NCBI RefSeq assembly: GCF_009377345.1
Contig: NZ_WBSL01000001.1
Span: 1,053,001 to 1,117,000, forward strand
Direction of reading: 5' to 3'
Length of the DNA stretch: 64,000 nucleotides
DNA from: Deinococcus terrestris
GTDB taxonomy: Bacteria > Deinococcota > Deinococci > Deinococcales > Deinococcaceae
Shown: one piece after another, positions 1 through 15,242 of the stretch
How positions within the stretch are numbered: the first letter of the stretch is position 1
How the letters are laid out: every line of letters starts with the position of its first letter
The notes under the pieces: model-generated
What the model was told of the DNA's origin: nothing
Seen by the model: the letters and a program-made list of their open reading frames with translations, nothing else
Databases searched by the model: none
Made by a program: the position numbers and the translations under genes

Positions 1-448
1 AGCGGGCCGTCACGTCGGCCGCCCAGCCCCGCGTCCGCAGGTCGGTGGGCGTCAGAGCCCACGCGGCGAGAGGGTCGATGTCGGTCGCGGCGGCGGTGAA
101 AAAGCTCCCGCCCACGTTCAGGGCCACCGGCCCCAGCGTGCCGCTCGCGCGGGTGTCCAGCCGCACGCCGCCCCGGTAGGTCACGGCAGCGCCGCCCGTC
201 AGCGAGACGGCCCCGGCGGGGGGCAGGCTCAGCCCGCCCGACACCCGCGCCTCCAGCGCCCGCGTGCTCGCCGCCGCGTCCAGCCGCACCCGGCCGAGGT
301 CCACGTCCGTGATGCCCACGCGGGGCAGCAGACCCCCCGGCGCCGCGTAAGACACACCGAATTCCAGTTCCGCCGCGTCCGCCACGCCCCCCAGCAGGGC
401 ACCGACCATCAGCGCCCGCCGCACCGCCTCCCAGCCCTGGCCTGTCAT
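1..448 (-). CDS. Secreted beta-rich protein, 5' part only (runs off left edge)
   Basis: The gene starts with ATG at 448 and is still open at base 1, so only about 149 N-terminal residues are seen. Residues 1-25 look like a signal peptide (two basic residues, then a hydrophobic stretch ending in GGVADA-A). The rest alternates polar and small or hydrophobic residues and is rich in Gly, Ala, Thr and Val, as in outer-membrane beta-barrels or other extracytoplasmic beta proteins. I do not recognise the family. The start is supported by TACCCT on the same strand six bases upstream. It is divergent from the LEA lipoprotein gene at 505. The usher-like fragment at the other end of the window has similar composition but no clear sequence match. 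Confidence 0.6.
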   Translation of the reverse strand, partial: MTGQGWEAVRRALMVGALLGGVADAAELEFGVSYAAPGGLLPRVGITDVDLGRVRLDAAASTRALEARVSGGLSLPPAGAVSLTGGAAVTYRGGVRLDTRASGTLGPVALNVGGSFFTAAATDIDPLAAWALTPTDLRTRGWAADVTAR

Positions 449-454
449 GGGGGC

Positions 455-460
455 AGGGTA
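455..460 (-). promoter_or_regulatory. -10 box (TACCCT) of the gene at 448
   Basis: TACCCT on the minus strand ends six bases before the ATG at 448. This fits a leaderless transcript starting at or next to the start codon. Confidence 0.55.
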
Positions 461-491
461 CTCCGGTCAGGCAAGGCGCAGGCGGTCGGGA

Positions 492-497
492 TAGCGT
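492..497 (+). promoter_or_regulatory. -10 box (TAGCGT) of the LEA lipoprotein gene
   Basis: TAGCGT is followed by seven bases and then GTG at 505. It argues for GTG 505 rather than the in-frame GTG at 496, which lies inside the box. Confidence 0.55.
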
Positions 498-504
498 GGG
501 GGGC

Positions 505-1014
505 GTGAAGCGGCTCTCTTCCCTCCTCGCCGCGCCCCTGCTGGCGCTGTCCGTGTCCGGCTGTGCGCCGCTGGCCTCGCTGCCGTCGGTGGTGCAGGTG
601 CCCACCTTCGAGCTTCAGAGCGTGCGCCTCACCGGGCTGAGCCTGCCGGGGGGCGGCAATCCGGCGGTCGCCTCGGTCACGGTGGGGTTGCGAGTGGGCA
701 ATCCTAATCCGCTGCCGGTGCGCCTCGCGCGGGTGGACGCCCGGCTCGTCATTGACGGGGAGGACGTGGGGGCCGTCACCCTGCCCGGCGTGAACCTCCC
801 GGCGCGGGGCGAGGGGCCGCTGGTGGCCGAGGTGCGGCTGCCCGTCACCCTGACGACCGCCGGGGCCTTCCTGCGGGTGGCGCGGGGGCAGGAGGTGGCC
901 TTCCGGGTGGACGGCAGCTTTACCGCCGACTTCGGGCGGCTGGGGCAGCCCACCTTCGGGCCATTCACGCTGGCGCAGGGGGTGTGGCAGCAACCGGCGA
1001 TTCTGCCGTTTTGA
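505..1014 (+). CDS. LEA type 2 / WHy-domain lipoprotein
   Basis: This is a small exported lipoprotein of about 169 residues. A short signal peptide ends in the lipobox LSVSGC, so the mature protein should be lipid-anchored at Cys. The remainder is a single LEA_2 (WHy) fold with the family's NPNPLPV motif near the middle of the domain. WHy/LEA proteins are linked to desiccation and oxidative-stress tolerance, and WHy proteins have been studied in Deinococcus. Membership in the LEA_2 fold is well supported; a role in dryness tolerance is inferred from the family. The gene stands alone, 19 bases before the amidase gene, which has its own -10 box. Confidence 0.75.
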   Translation: MKRLSSLLAAPLLALSVSGCAPLASLPSVVQVPTFELQSVRLTGLSLPGGGNPAVASVTVGLRVGNPNPLPVRLARVDARLVIDGEDVGAVTLPGVNLPARGEGPLVAEVRLPVTLTTAGAFLRVARGQEVAFRVDGSFTADFGRLGQPTFGPFTLAQGVWQQPAILPF

Positions 1015-1021
1015 GGGCTGC

Positions 1022-1027
1022 TACCTT
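1022..1027 (+). promoter_or_regulatory. -10 box (TACCTT) of the amidase gene
   Basis: TACCTT is followed by six bases and then GTG at 1034, the leaderless spacing seen throughout this window. Confidence 0.5.
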
Positions 1028-1033
1028 GCCACT

Positions 1034-2230
1034 GTGACCGTGCCCTCCGACCCCTCCCCCACTCCCGACCCCCAGCGGGTTTGGGCCTACCGCCCGGCCT
1101 CTCCCTTGCTCGGCAACCCGGACGGGCCGCTGGCGGGGCTGACCTTCAGCGTTAAGGACCTGTTTGGTGTCCCCGGCTGGCCGCTGGCGGCGAGCACGCG
1201 GGCGCCCGTGCCAGAGGTCGCGGAGAGCGTGCTGGTGCGGCGACTGCTGGACCTGGGCGCGTCGGCGGTGGGCAAGACCCACCTGCACGAGGTCGCGCTG
1301 GGCATCACGGGGATGAATGGCTTTGGAGGCACCGAGCATCCCTTCATGCCGGGGCACGCTCCGGGCGGCAGCAGCAGCGGGGCGGCCGCGAGCGTGGCGC
1401 TGGGGCAGGTGAACTTCGCGCTGGGGACGGACACGGGCGGCTCCATCCGGGTTCCGGCGGCGTGGTGCGGGGTGGTGGGCTACAAGCCGACGAAGGGGCA
1501 TCCGGCCTGGAGCACCGACGGCGTGCTGCCCCTCTCGCCCACCTGCGACCACGCGGGGCCGCTCGCCCGCGACGTGGGAGCGGTGGTGCGCGTTCACGAG
1601 GCCCTGACGGGGACGGCAGTCCCGGCGCGAGACTGGGCCGGGGTGCGGGTAGGCCTGTGGCTGCCCCAGGGGTGGGTCACGAACGAGGTGCAGGCAGCGG
1701 TGGAAGCGTTCGCCTCTGAACTGGAGGCGCGGGGGGCCATCCTCCCGTCGGTGAACTTGCCCGAGATGCTGGACGCCTACACGCCCATCGTGCTGAGCGA
1801 GGCGGCGCAGGTGCACCGGGAGGCGTTGCGGCTTCCCGAGCCGGGCTTCCTGCCCTTCACCCTGGCTTCGCTGCGGCAGGGGGAGGCCCTCAGCGCGGAG
1901 GAGGTCACCGCTGCCCACGCTCGCCGGGAGGTGTACCGGGCCGAGGTGGACGCCTTGTTGGAGACATGCGACGTGCTTCTCGCGCCCGCCGTTCCTACGC
2001 CCCCACCCCTTCTGGGGACGGACGAGGTGGACCTGCCGGGGGGCCGCGTCCCGCTGCGCCGCGCCATGCTGCGCCTGACCGTGCCCTTCAGCCTGCTGGG
2101 GCTGCCCAGCGTGGCCCTGCCGACAGGAATGCCCTTCGTGGGCGTCCAACTCGTCGGGCCGCGTGGCGAGGATGGGTGGGTGCTGGGGCTGGCCCAGTCG
2201 TTGGACGCGCTGGGTGAACCGCTCCCCTAG
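1034..2230 (+). CDS. Amidase-signature family amidase
   Basis: A 398-residue member of the amidase signature family, which hydrolyses carboxamide bonds with a Ser-cisSer-Lys triad. The catalytic Lys lies in [10 protein letters not shown] (about residue 38). The Gly/Ser-rich signature [10 protein letters not shown] supplies the cis-Ser, and [11 protein letters not shown] supplies the nucleophilic Ser. It is shorter than GatA (about 480 residues) and has no gatB or gatC beside it, so it is more likely a stand-alone amidase than the tRNA amidotransferase subunit. The substrate cannot be read from the sequence. The GTG start is supported by TACCTT at 1022. Its stop codon TAG forms the first three bases of the khpA -10 box. 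Confidence 0.85.
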   Translation: MTVPSDPSPTPDPQRVWAYRPASPLLGNPDGPLAGLTFSVKDLFGVPGWPLAASTRAPVPEVAESVLVRRLLDLGASAVGKTHLHEVALGITGMNGFGGTEHPFMPGHAPGGSSSGAAASVALGQVNFALGTDTGGSIRVPAAWCGVVGYKPTKGHPAWSTDGVLPLSPTCDHAGPLARDVGAVVRVHEALTGTAVPARDWAGVRVGLWLPQGWVTNEVQAAVEAFASELEARGAILPSVNLPEMLDAYTPIVLSEAAQVHREALRLPEPGFLPFTLASLRQGEALSAEEVTAAHARREVYRAEVDALLETCDVLLAPAVPTPPPLLGTDEVDLPGGRVPLRRAMLRLTVPFSLLGLPSVALPTGMPFVGVQLVGPRGEDGWVLGLAQSLDALGEPLP

Positions 2231-2233
2231 AAT
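2228..2233 (+). promoter_or_regulatory. -10 box (TAGAAT) of khpA, overlapping the amidase stop
   Basis: TAGAAT begins exactly at the amidase stop codon and lies seven bases before ATG 2241. It probably drives khpA-rimM-trmD. Confidence 0.55.
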
Positions 2234-2240
2234 GCCCCCC

Positions 2241-2480
2241 ATGAAGACCGATCCCGTGGACCTGACCCTCTTTCTGGCGCAGAGCGTGGTGGACCAGCCC
2301 TCGCTGGTGCGGGCCTCGCGGCGCGGGCCGACCGTGATCGTGCGGGTTGGCCCCGGCGAGGAAGGACGACTGATCGGGCGGCAGGGCCGGGTCATCCAGG
2401 CGATTCGCACCCTGGTGCGGGCCGCGACCGACCCCGCCGACCGCATCAACGTGGACCTCGACGCGCCCCGGAAGGGCTGA
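2241..2480 (+). CDS. khpA: KH-domain RNA-binding protein KhpA
   Basis: A 79-residue protein that is almost entirely one KH domain. The nucleic-acid-binding loop reads RLIGRQGR, the GxxG signature, followed by VIQAIRTLV. This small single-KH protein is encoded next to rimM and trmD in many bacteria, and KhpA is an RNA-binding partner in cell-length and translation control in Firmicutes. Start ATG 2241 is preferred over ATG 2232 because the latter lies inside the -10 box. It ends 10 bases before rimM. Confidence 0.85.
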   Translation: MKTDPVDLTLFLAQSVVDQPSLVRASRRGPTVIVRVGPGEEGRLIGRQGRVIQAIRTLVRAATDPADRINVDLDAPRKG

Positions 2481-2490
2481 GGGTGGGCGC

Positions 2491-3027
2491 ATGAATCCGC
2501 CGGACGACACCACCCGGCTGGGGCACTTCCTGGGACCGCACGGCGTCTCGGGCGGCGTGAAGGTCTACGTGCTGGGCGACCCCGCGCAACTGCTGGAGCT
2601 GCCGCGCGTGTGGGTGGAAGGCCGAGGTTGGCTGCGGGTGCGCCGCGCCGACCCCCTCGCGCCGGGGGTGGCCCTGCACCTCGCCGGAATTATCACGCGC
2701 GAGGGGGCCGAGGCCCTGCGTGGCGCGAACGTTTACGCCGCTGACGCCGACCTCCCCCCGCTAGAGGAAGGCGAGTACTACTACCACGAGTTGCGCGGCC
2801 TGCCCGTGTACGGCGCGGCGGGTGAGCGGCTGGGCGAGGTCGCCGATGTGCAGGACGCCGGGCATCAGGATCTCTTGGTGGTCACGCACGCGGCGGGCGA
2901 GGGCTTTCTGCCCCTGCAAGCGCCCTACGTGGAGGTCCGCCTGAATGCCCAGGGCCGCCCCGAGGCCGTCGCCCTGACCGACGAGGCCCCCGCCGGGCTG
3001 CTGGGTGAGGAGGAAGGGGAAGCGTGA
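2491..3027 (+). CDS. rimM: Ribosome maturation factor RimM
   Basis: A 178-residue protein that assists maturation of the 3' domain of 16S rRNA and binds ribosomal protein S19. The N-terminal RimM domain starts with [16 protein letters not shown], typical of the family, and the C-terminal half is a PRC-barrel ([15 protein letters not shown]). Length is normal. It sits between khpA and trmD, the usual bacterial order (rpsP-khpA-rimM-trmD-rplS), although rpsP and rplS are not adjacent here. Its 3' end carries the Shine-Dalgarno-like GAGGAGG near trmD. Confidence 0.93.
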   Translation: MNPPDDTTRLGHFLGPHGVSGGVKVYVLGDPAQLLELPRVWVEGRGWLRVRRADPLAPGVALHLAGIITREGAEALRGANVYAADADLPPLEEGEYYYHELRGLPVYGAAGERLGEVADVQDAGHQDLLVVTHAAGEGFLPLQAPYVEVRLNAQGRPEAVALTDEAPAGLLGEEEGEA

Positions 3028-3034
3028 GGCTCAG

Positions 3035-3841
3035 GTGCTGACCTTCTCCTTCCTGACCCTTTTCCCCGAGTTGCTCGCGCCCTTCGCCTCCGAGGCGATT
3101 CTGGGCAAGGCGGCGGCGCGGGGGCTGATCGGCGTGAACCTCGTCAATATGCGCGACTTCGCGGACAACAAGCACGCGAAGGTGGACGACACCCCCTACG
3201 GCGGGGGCGCGGGCATGGTGATCCGGGTGGACGTGGCCGAGCGGGCGCTCGCCAGCCTGCCGCCCGCCGACGAGGTGATCCTGTTCACGCCCGCCGGGGA
3301 ACGGTTCACCCAGCGCACGGCGGAGGAGCTGTCCGAGCGTGAGCACCTCGCCTTCCTGTGCGGGCGCTATGAGGGGTTTGACGCTCGGGTGGAAACGCTG
3401 GTGACGCGCGAACTCAGCCTTGGGGACTTCGTGATGATGGGCGGCGAGGCGGCGGCGGCCTGCGTGCTGGAAGCCGTCGCGCGGCTGCGCCCCGGCGTGC
3501 TGGGCGACGAAGCCTCGCACCGGGACGACTCCTTTTCCAGCGGGCTGCTGGACTACCCGGAGTACACCCGTCCCCCCGAGTGGCGTAGACTGGCGGTTCC
3601 TGACGTGCTGAAGGGAGGCAACCACGGCGCTATCGCCCGCTGGCGGCGCGAGCAGGCGCTGGCCCGCACCCTGGCGCGGCGGCCCGACCTGCTGCCGGGC
3701 GCGGGCCTCACGCCCCAGGACAGCGCGGCGCTGCTGGCGCTGGGGGCAACTCTGGAAGACCTCGCCACGTGGGGTGCTCCGCCTCCCCCCGCGCCCAGGC
3801 GAAAGCGATCACGCACCCCGAAACCTGGGCCGGGTCTGTAG
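3035..3841 (+). CDS. trmD: tRNA (guanine37-N1)-methyltransferase TrmD
   Basis: Transfers a methyl group from S-adenosylmethionine to N1 of G37 in tRNAs, which prevents frameshifting. It is a SPOUT knot enzyme. Visible family segments are FLTLFPELL at the N-terminus, [12 protein letters not shown], and [19 protein letters not shown] and [16 protein letters not shown] in the knot and cofactor site. I chose GTG 3035 because the protein then begins [12 protein letters not shown], as in the family. An earlier in-frame GTG at 3005 would overlap rimM and add ten basic residues. The C-terminus ends in a short Arg/Lys/Pro-rich tail ([10 protein letters not shown]). Confidence 0.93.
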   Translation: MLTFSFLTLFPELLAPFASEAILGKAAARGLIGVNLVNMRDFADNKHAKVDDTPYGGGAGMVIRVDVAERALASLPPADEVILFTPAGERFTQRTAEELSEREHLAFLCGRYEGFDARVETLVTRELSLGDFVMMGGEAAAACVLEAVARLRPGVLGDEASHRDDSFSSGLLDYPEYTRPPEWRRLAVPDVLKGGNHGAIARWRREQALARTLARRPDLLPGAGLTPQDSAALLALGATLEDLATWGAPPPPAPRRKRSRTPKPGPGL

Positions 3842-3891
3842 TCCCGGCTGACGTTCCCCCGCGCCCGAAGGCGCAGCATAGCCGCAGAGAT

Positions 3892-4488
3892 ATGTCGCTG
3901 CCGCTCTTTCCCCTCCCGAATACCGTCCTCTTTCCGGGGCAGGTGCTGCCGCTCTACGTCTTTGAACCACGCTACCGCGAACTGCTGGCGCGGGTGCAGG
4001 CGAGTGGAGAGCCCTTCGGCGTGGTGCGGATGCAGTCCCGGATGGAGGGGGGCACGACCCTGCTCGACCGCATCGGCCGGGTGGGCACCCTGGCGCACCT
4101 GCTGGAGGCCGAGACGCACGAGGACGGCACGAGTTCCATTCTGGTGGTGGGCGGCGAGCGCTTCCGGGTGCGCGAGTTCGACCCCACCCACGCCTACCTC
4201 AGCGCCGAGGTGGACCTCTGGCCGCTGGACCCCGACCCGCTGGGCACCCCCGCCGAGGAGGCCACCGCCCGGCGGCTCCTGAGCGATCTGCTGCGCCTGC
4301 ACCCCACCGAGGCCGAGCAGCTCCGCACCCACGCCCCCGAAACGCCCCTGCTGCTGGCGAGCTACGCCGCTGCCCTCTTGCCGCTGGACGCCGCAGAGCG
4401 CGAGGAAGCGCTGCGGGCACCCACCCTGCTCGACCGCCTCGACGTGCTGCGGGCGGGGGTGCCGCTGGAGGCACGGGAGCTGAACTAG
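3892..4488 (+). CDS. Lon N-terminal (substrate-binding) domain protein
   Basis: A 198-residue cytosolic protein that is essentially a free-standing Lon N-terminal domain. It begins [17 protein letters not shown] and continues [14 protein letters not shown], the family hallmark, but it lacks the AAA+ and protease domains of Lon. Proteins of this group (COG2802) are common near housekeeping genes, and their role is not settled; an adaptor or substrate-recognition function is inferred only. The ATG at 3892 gives the natural N-terminus, 50 bases after trmD, with which it may be co-transcribed. It is convergent with purU. Confidence 0.85.
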   Translation: MSLPLFPLPNTVLFPGQVLPLYVFEPRYRELLARVQASGEPFGVVRMQSRMEGGTTLLDRIGRVGTLAHLLEAETHEDGTSSILVVGGERFRVREFDPTHAYLSAEVDLWPLDPDPLGTPAEEATARRLLSDLLRLHPTEAEQLRTHAPETPLLLASYAAALLPLDAAEREEALRAPTLLDRLDVLRAGVPLEARELN

Positions 4489-4517
4489 CCGCCGAGCCCG
4501 TGGGGACGCCCCACGCC

Positions 4518-5420
4518 CTAGAACACCACCGTCTTGTTGCCCTCCACCAGCACCCGGTGGTCGGCGTGGGCCTTGACCGCGCGGGCGAGCACCTGCCGCT
4601 CCACGTCGCGGCCGAGGCGGACCAGGGACTCGGGCGTTTCGCGGTGGGTGACCGGAATCACGTCCTGCGCGATGATCGGCCCGGCGTCGAGGTCTTCGGT
4701 GACGTAGTGGCTGGTCGCCCCGATCAGTTTCACGCCGCGCTCGAAGGCGGCCCGGTAGGGGTTGGCCCCCACGAAGGCGGGCAGAAACGAGTGGTGGATG
4801 TTGATGACCGGGCACCCCACCTCGCGCAGAAAGTCGCCCGAGAGAATCTGCATGTAGCGGGCCAGCACCACGAAGTCGGCCCCGGCCTCCCGCAGCCGCC
4901 GCACCTGCTCGGCCTCGGCCTCCGGCTTGTTCTCGCGGGTCACGGGAATGACGTGAAAGGGCACCCCGAAGGTCTCCGCGTCGCCCCGCAGGTCCTCGTG
5001 GTTGCTCAGGACGAGGGGCACCTCGGCGTTCAGGTCGCCCCGCCGCACCCGCCACAGCAGGTCGAGCAGGCAGTGGTCGTAGCGGCTGACCATCAGCGCC
5101 ATTCGCCCCGGCCGCGCGGCGTCGCTGAGGCGCCACTCCATGCCGAACGGCTCGGCCACCACACTCTGAAAGGCCCGCCGCAACGGCTCGAGCGCGAGGT
5201 CGAGGCCCGCGAGCGAGAACTCCATCCGCATGAAAAAGGTACCCCCCGCCAGCCCGCTGGAATGCTGGTCGGAGTGGATGATGTTCGCCCCATGGTTGAA
5301 CAGAAACTGCGACACCGCCGCCACGATGCCCCCCCGGTCGGGGCAGGTCACGGTGAGCACGGCCGTGTCCGAGGGGCCGGGGGCGGGGGCGGAACCGGAG
5401 GGGGACAGGGGCGCCGTCAT
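4518..5420 (-). CDS. purU: Formyltetrahydrofolate deformylase PurU
   Basis: Hydrolyses 10-formyl-THF to THF and formate, balancing one-carbon pools and supplying formate for purine synthesis. The protein is about 300 residues: an N-terminal ACT regulatory domain ([20 protein letters not shown]) followed by a formyltransferase-like catalytic domain. The catalytic region shows [10 protein letters not shown] (Asn and His) and the downstream Asp in [11 protein letters not shown]. Start ATG 5420 is preferred to an ATG at 5444 because TATGCT lies nine bases upstream of it and the N-terminus is then the usual short one. It is divergent from the aminopeptidase gene. Confidence 0.92.
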   Translation of the reverse strand: MTAPLSPSGSAPAPGPSDTAVLTVTCPDRGGIVAAVSQFLFNHGANIIHSDQHSSGLAGGTFFMRMEFSLAGLDLALEPLRRAFQSVVAEPFGMEWRLSDAARPGRMALMVSRYDHCLLDLLWRVRRGDLNAEVPLVLSNHEDLRGDAETFGVPFHVIPVTRENKPEAEAEQVRRLREAGADFVVLARYMQILSGDFLREVGCPVINIHHSFLPAFVGANPYRAAFERGVKLIGATSHYVTEDLDAGPIIAQDVIPVTHRETPESLVRLGRDVERQVLARAVKAHADHRVLVEGNKTVVF

Positions 5421-5461
5421 GTGCCGGGCAGCATAGCGGGGCAAGCGGCGGCCCGATGCTC

Positions 5462-5467
5462 TACCCT
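5462..5467 (+). promoter_or_regulatory. -10 box (TACCCT) of the M29 aminopeptidase gene
   Basis: TACCCT lies six bases before GTG 5474. The in-frame ATG at 5456 lies upstream of this box and is therefore an unlikely start. Confidence 0.55.
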
Positions 5468-5473
5468 CGGGCC

Positions 5474-6570
<1,097 letters not shown>

Positions 6571-6574
<4 letters not shown>

Positions 6575-6954
6575 CTCACCGGAGCGCGGTTCTTCTCGCA
6601 GCGACGGGCGGCTTCCTCGCCGCCTGTCTGCTCTGGGCCGTGCTAATCGCCCCCAGAGCGCAGATGGTCGCCCGCTGGGACGCGCCGGATGGCCTCCACC
6701 ACGCCCTGATTCTGGACGACGGCCCCGACCTCACCTCGCTGTTCGGGTCCGTGCGCCGCTGGCGGCTGTACCTGGGACGCGAGGCCGAGAGCCCCTCCTA
6801 CGGCCATTTCGTCCCCCTGCCCGACCTGCCCGGCGTGGACAGGACGAACTGGCAGCAAAGCCGCGTCGTCTGGTTCCCCGCTGGAGTGCGCTTCACCTTC
6901 CCGACCGGGCACGAGCTGTATGTCCCCGCGCGGGCCTACCAGGGAGGGCGGTAG
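6571..6954 (+). CDS. Small membrane-anchored protein of unknown function
   Basis: A 127-residue protein with one N-terminal hydrophobic segment (about residues 6-26, [18 protein letters not shown]), either an uncleaved anchor or a signal sequence. The remaining part is probably extracytoplasmic, with several Trp, Tyr and Pro residues. I recognise no family. The ATG overlaps the stop of the aminopeptidase gene (ATGA) and the next gene begins one base after its stop, so the three form a tight transcription unit. Confidence 0.7.
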
Positions 6955-6955
6955 G

Positions 6956-7507
6956 GTGCACCCGCCTCACGCACCCGGCCCAGTCTGGGTCATCAGTGGA
7001 AGCCCCGGCGCGGGCAAGAGTACGGTGGCCCGTGCCCTGCTGGGGCACTTTTCGCTCGGCCTGCACCTGCCGGTGGACGACCTGCGCGACTTCGTGGTTT
7101 CGGGCATCGCGCACCCCAGCCTGGAAGAGAACCCGGAGACGGCCCGGCAGTTCCGGCTGGCCCGCACCGCCGCCGCGCAGACCGCCCGCCTGTACGCGGG
7201 GGCGGGGTTCACGGTCGTGGTGGACGACGTGCTGTGGCCCGCCGACCTCGCGCTGTTCACGCCGCACTGGGCGGAGCTGGACGTGCGCCCGGTGCTCCTC
7301 GCGCCGGGGCTGGAGGTCGCGCAGGGGCGCAATGCTGGCCGCATAGGCAAGCCCTTCGCCCCTGACCTCCTCGCCCCGCTCATTACTGCCCTTGCCCCCG
7401 CCCTGCGCCCCGACGAGTTCCGGGCCGCCGGGTGGCAGATCGTGGAGAACGGCGAACAAAGCGTCGCGGAGACGGTGGAAGCGGTGCTGGCGCTGCGCTG
7501 GACGTGA
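6956..7507 (+). CDS. P-loop nucleotide kinase-like protein
   Basis: A 183-residue cytosolic P-loop protein. The Walker A motif GSPGAGKST is near residue 13, followed by LPVDDLRDFV, a lid-like Arg-rich region and VVVDDVLWP, which could be Walker B. This layout fits small-molecule kinases such as chloramphenicol phosphotransferase, AAA_33 or zeta-toxin-like kinases; the substrate is not readable. GTG 6956 follows the previous stop by one base, with GGGAGGG acting as ribosome-binding site. No antitoxin-like partner is adjacent, so a toxin role is unlikely. Confidence 0.75.
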   Translation: MHPPHAPGPVWVISGSPGAGKSTVARALLGHFSLGLHLPVDDLRDFVVSGIAHPSLEENPETARQFRLARTAAAQTARLYAGAGFTVVVDDVLWPADLALFTPHWAELDVRPVLLAPGLEVAQGRNAGRIGKPFAPDLLAPLITALAPALRPDEFRAAGWQIVENGEQSVAETVEAVLALRWT

Positions 7508-7567
7508 CCGGGCATGGACGCCGCATGTGCAGCCCCTGACCGATCAGGAACGTGGTAAGAGTGCGGG

Positions 7568-8062
7568 GTGGACGACAGCCTCACCGTGCGCCTGCTCTAT
7601 CTCCTCGCCCTTCCGCTGGTCACGCTGGGGCATGAGCTGGGGCACGCCGCCGTACCGCTGTTGAGGACGCGGGAACCCGTCACGGTGGACGTGGGGCCGG
7701 ACTTCAGCCGACCGCTCTTTCAGGTGCGTGCCGGAAGGCTGACGGTGGTCATGCGGCGGCTCTTTTTCTGGGGCGGTCTGTGCATCTGGGAGGGCCGCCT
7801 GACGCCCCACCAGCACTTCTGGGCCACGGCGGGTGGCCCGCTCGCCTCGCTGCTGATGCTGGGGTTGGGAGCGGTGGCGCTCGTCGGTATTCGCACGGAG
7901 ACGGTCTGGCTGGTCGCGCAGATTTTCATGATTCTGAGCTTCGGCCAACTCGTGATTACCCTCTGGCCGATGAGATATCCCACCTGGCTGCTGGGGTACG
8001 CCCACCGGGAGAGCGACGGTGCCTGGCTCCTCCGTCTCTGGCCCCGGCGGAGACCGGCCTGA
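7568..8062 (+). CDS. M50-like membrane metallopeptidase family protein
   Basis: A 164-residue integral membrane protein with a zinc-peptidase motif HELGH inside LVTLGHELGHAAVP (about residues 23-27) and hydrophobic segments around residues 75-125 (AGGPLASLLMLGL and the following helix). A later ESDGAWLL resembles the SDG that carries the third zinc ligand in M50B-like proteins. It is much smaller than site-2 proteases and may be a minimal relative. Function is unknown. A TAAGAG hexamer at 7556 lies six bases before GTG 7568. It is convergent with the SNF2 helicase gene. Confidence 0.7.
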   Translation: MDDSLTVRLLYLLALPLVTLGHELGHAAVPLLRTREPVTVDVGPDFSRPLFQVRAGRLTVVMRRLFFWGGLCIWEGRLTPHQHFWATAGGPLASLLMLGLGAVALVGIRTETVWLVAQIFMILSFGQLVITLWPMRYPTWLLGYAHRESDGAWLLRLWPRRRPA

Positions 8063-8102
8063 ATTGGTCGGGCGTGTCTCTTCCGCCCCCTCCATTCCCC
8101 GA

Positions 8103-11537
<3,435 letters not shown>

Positions 11538-11539
11538 CC

Positions 11540-13129
<1,590 letters not shown>

Positions 13130-13227
13130 GGCAGGGCTCCTGCGGGCGGCGGCGGGCACACCCGGTCTAGGGTTTTGGACGAAACGCTCACCTGCGACTC
13201 GCGCTCACGGGGGCGGGAGGAGGTGGG

Positions 13228-14178
13228 TCATCCCAACATGATAGCGCCCCCAGGGAGCTGGAAGGCCGCGAGTGCCGCGTCCAGGGTGCCCAGCCGTGCC
13301 GCGATCAGCCTCTCCGGGTCGCGGTTATATCCACCGGCCATCACGGTCACCAGCGGCATCCGGGTGCGGGCCGCCCAGCGAAAGACCCGGTCGTCGCGCT
13401 CCCGCACCCCCTCCAGCGTGAGGGCCAGCTTGCCGAGCTGATCCCCCTCCAGCACGTCCGCCCCCGCGAGGTAGAAGGCGAAGTCGGGCCGGAAGGCGGC
13501 GACGGCGGGCGCCACCCGTTCGTCCAGCGCGGCGAGGTAAGCCGCGTCCCCGGTGTCGTCGGGGAGGGGCACGTCAAGGTCACTGGTGGCCTTCCGAAAG
13601 GGGTAGTTGTTCGCCCCATGCACGCTGACGGTCAGCACGCGGGGCTCATCCGCGAACAGGGCCGCCGTCCCGTTGCCCTGATGCACGTCCAGATCAAGGA
13701 CCAGCACCCGCCGCGCGTGCCCGCCGTCCAGCAGCCAGCGGGCGCTGATCGCCACGTCGTTCAGGAAGGAAAACCCCTCCGCCCGGTCGCGCGAGGCATG
13801 GTGGGTTCCCCCGCCGAGGTTGATCCCCAGGCCGTGCACAAGGGCGTCGTGCGTGGCCGCCAGGGTCGCGCCGCTGCTCCCCAGGCCGCGCTCCACAACT
13901 GCCGGAGTCCAGGGAAAGCCCAGCGCCCGTTCCTCCTCCCGCGTGACCTCGCCCCGGCGCCAGCGGGCCAGGTACGCCGGGGCGTGGACCCGCTCGGCGT
14001 CGGCCCACGCCAGCGGCGGCGCGTCCAGCAGGGGCAGGCGCTCGGCGGCCCCCGTGAGCAGATGGTCCAGAAACTCGCGGGGCGGGAACTGACGCCGTGG
14101 CGGCGGGGACGCGGCATAGGCGGCCCGGCGAAAGGCGGTCCAGGCGCGGGGCCAGCCGGGGGGGAGGGGCGGGGTCAC
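13228..14178 (-). CDS. Histone-deacetylase-family amidohydrolase
   Basis: A 316-residue member of the HDAC/AcuC/acetylpolyamine amidohydrolase superfamily, zinc hydrolases that remove acetyl groups from lysine or polyamines. Active-site motifs are complete: HH in [10 protein letters not shown], the Asp-X-His metal ligands in [10 protein letters not shown], the third metal ligand in AGADVLEGD, and the catalytic Tyr in AGGYNRD. Because the residues are intact it should be an active enzyme, but the substrate is not readable. The GTG start has TACCCT six bases upstream and is divergent from the nitronate monooxygenase gene with 37 bases between. Confidence 0.88.
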   Translation of the reverse strand: MTPPLPPGWPRAWTAFRRAAYAASPPPRRQFPPREFLDHLLTGAAERLPLLDAPPLAWADAERVHAPAYLARWRRGEVTREEERALGFPWTPAVVERGLGSSGATLAATHDALVHGLGINLGGGTHHASRDRAEGFSFLNDVAISARWLLDGGHARRVLVLDLDVHQGNGTAALFADEPRVLTVSVHGANNYPFRKATSDLDVPLPDDTGDAAYLAALDERVAPAVAAFRPDFAFYLAGADVLEGDQLGKLALTLEGVRERDDRVFRWAARTRMPLVTVMAGGYNRDPERLIAARLGTLDAALAAFQLPGGAIMLG

Positions 14179-14184
14179 AGGTTC

Positions 14185-14190
14185 AGGGTA
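14185..14190 (-). promoter_or_regulatory. -10 box (TACCCT) of the HDAC-family gene
   Basis: On the minus strand, TACCCT ends six bases before GTG 14178. It lies only 13 bases from the oppositely oriented TACCCT of the neighbouring gene. Confidence 0.55.
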
Positions 14191-14203
14191 CGGGGCGGGC
14201 GCC

Positions 14204-14209
14204 TACCCT
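14204..14209 (+). promoter_or_regulatory. -10 box (TACCCT) of the nitronate monooxygenase gene
   Basis: TACCCT is followed by six bases and ATG 14216. The -35 region would overlap the opposing -10 box. Confidence 0.55.
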
Positions 14210-14215
14210 GGGGGA

Positions 14216-15241
14216 ATGAACGAGCTGATGCGGCGCTTGGGGCTGCGCGTCCCTGTCATTCAGGCCCCGATGGCGGGCGGCATCAGCACCCCCGAACTGG
14301 TCGCGGCGGTGTCGGAGGCGGGCGGGCTGGGAAGCCTGGGCGCCGCGTACCTCAGCCCCGCGCAGATCGTGGAGGCGGGCGCGGCGGTGCGGGCGCGAAC
14401 GGAGCGGCCCTTCGCGGTGAACCTGTTCGTGCCGCACCCCCTGCCCACGGTAACCCCCGAGGAAGTCGCGGCAGCGACGGCGGAACTCGCCCCCCTGCAC
14501 GCGGAACTGGGACTGCCCGCGCCGACCTTACCGGAGCGGGTGCAGGAGGACTTCGCCGCGCAGTTCCAAGCGGTGCTGGAGGTGCGGCCCGCCGCGTTCT
14601 CCTTCGCGTTCGGGCGACTGGGGACAACGGAGCGGGCGGCCCTGCGGGAGAGCGACATCCTGACGGTCGGGACGGCGACCAGTCTGGCAGAAGCCAAGGC
14701 ACTCGCGGCCGACGGGGTGAATGCGGTCGTGGTGCAGGGCGGTGCGGCAGGTGGGCACCGGGGAGGCTGGATGCAGGACGACCTCGCGGACACGCTGGCC
14801 CTGACGAGGGCGGTTGCGGCGGCGGTAAACCTCCCCGTCATCGCAGCGGGCGGCTTGATGGACGCGGCGGACGTGCGGGCGGCGCTGAACGCGGGCGCCA
14901 GTCTGGTGCAGTGCGGCACGGCCTTTCTGCGGGCCAAGGAAGCCGGAACCTCTGCCCCCTACCGGGCCGCCCTCGCCGCCGCCGATCCGGGGCAGACGGT
15001 CCTCACCCGCGCTTTCTCGGGCCGACCGGCGCGGGGCCTCGCCAACCGGGTCACGGCGGAGGTGGCAATCCCCCTTCCCTCCCCGCTCCAGAACGCGCTG
15101 ACCCGCGACCTGCGGACGACGGCGGCCCGGACCGGACGCGCCGAGTTCCTGAGCCTCTGGGCCGGGGAGGGCCACGCGCGGGGACGGGAGGGCACGGCGG
15201 CGGAAGTGCTGCGAACCCTCTGGCCGGAGGGAGAACAGTAG
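14216..15241 (+). CDS. Nitronate monooxygenase (2-nitropropane dioxygenase family)
   Basis: A 341-residue FMN-binding TIM-barrel flavoenzyme that oxidises alkyl nitronates and protects against propionate-3-nitronate. Typical segments are [15 protein letters not shown] at the N-terminus, [13 protein letters not shown], the [14 protein letters not shown] phosphate-binding stretch with the conserved His, and [13 protein letters not shown] followed by [13 protein letters not shown]. Length and motif order fit the family. Some members are FabK-like enoyl reductases, and sequence alone does not exclude this. Confidence 0.88.
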   Translation: MNELMRRLGLRVPVIQAPMAGGISTPELVAAVSEAGGLGSLGAAYLSPAQIVEAGAAVRARTERPFAVNLFVPHPLPTVTPEEVAAATAELAPLHAELGLPAPTLPERVQEDFAAQFQAVLEVRPAAFSFAFGRLGTTERAALRESDILTVGTATSLAEAKALAADGVNAVVVQGGAAGGHRGGWMQDDLADTLALTRAVAAAVNLPVIAAGGLMDAADVRAALNAGASLVQCGTAFLRAKEAGTSAPYRAALAAADPGQTVLTRAFSGRPARGLANRVTAEVAIPLPSPLQNALTRDLRTTAARTGRAEFLSLWAGEGHARGREGTAAEVLRTLWPEGEQ

Positions 15242-15242
15242 G

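Noticed and set aside
1034..2230. Amidase as GatA of the tRNA amidotransferase
   Set aside because: It is about 80 residues too short, and no gatB or gatC lies next to it.
6956..7507. P-loop protein as a zeta-type toxin
   Set aside because: No epsilon-like antitoxin gene is adjacent, and the gene lies in a tight housekeeping operon.
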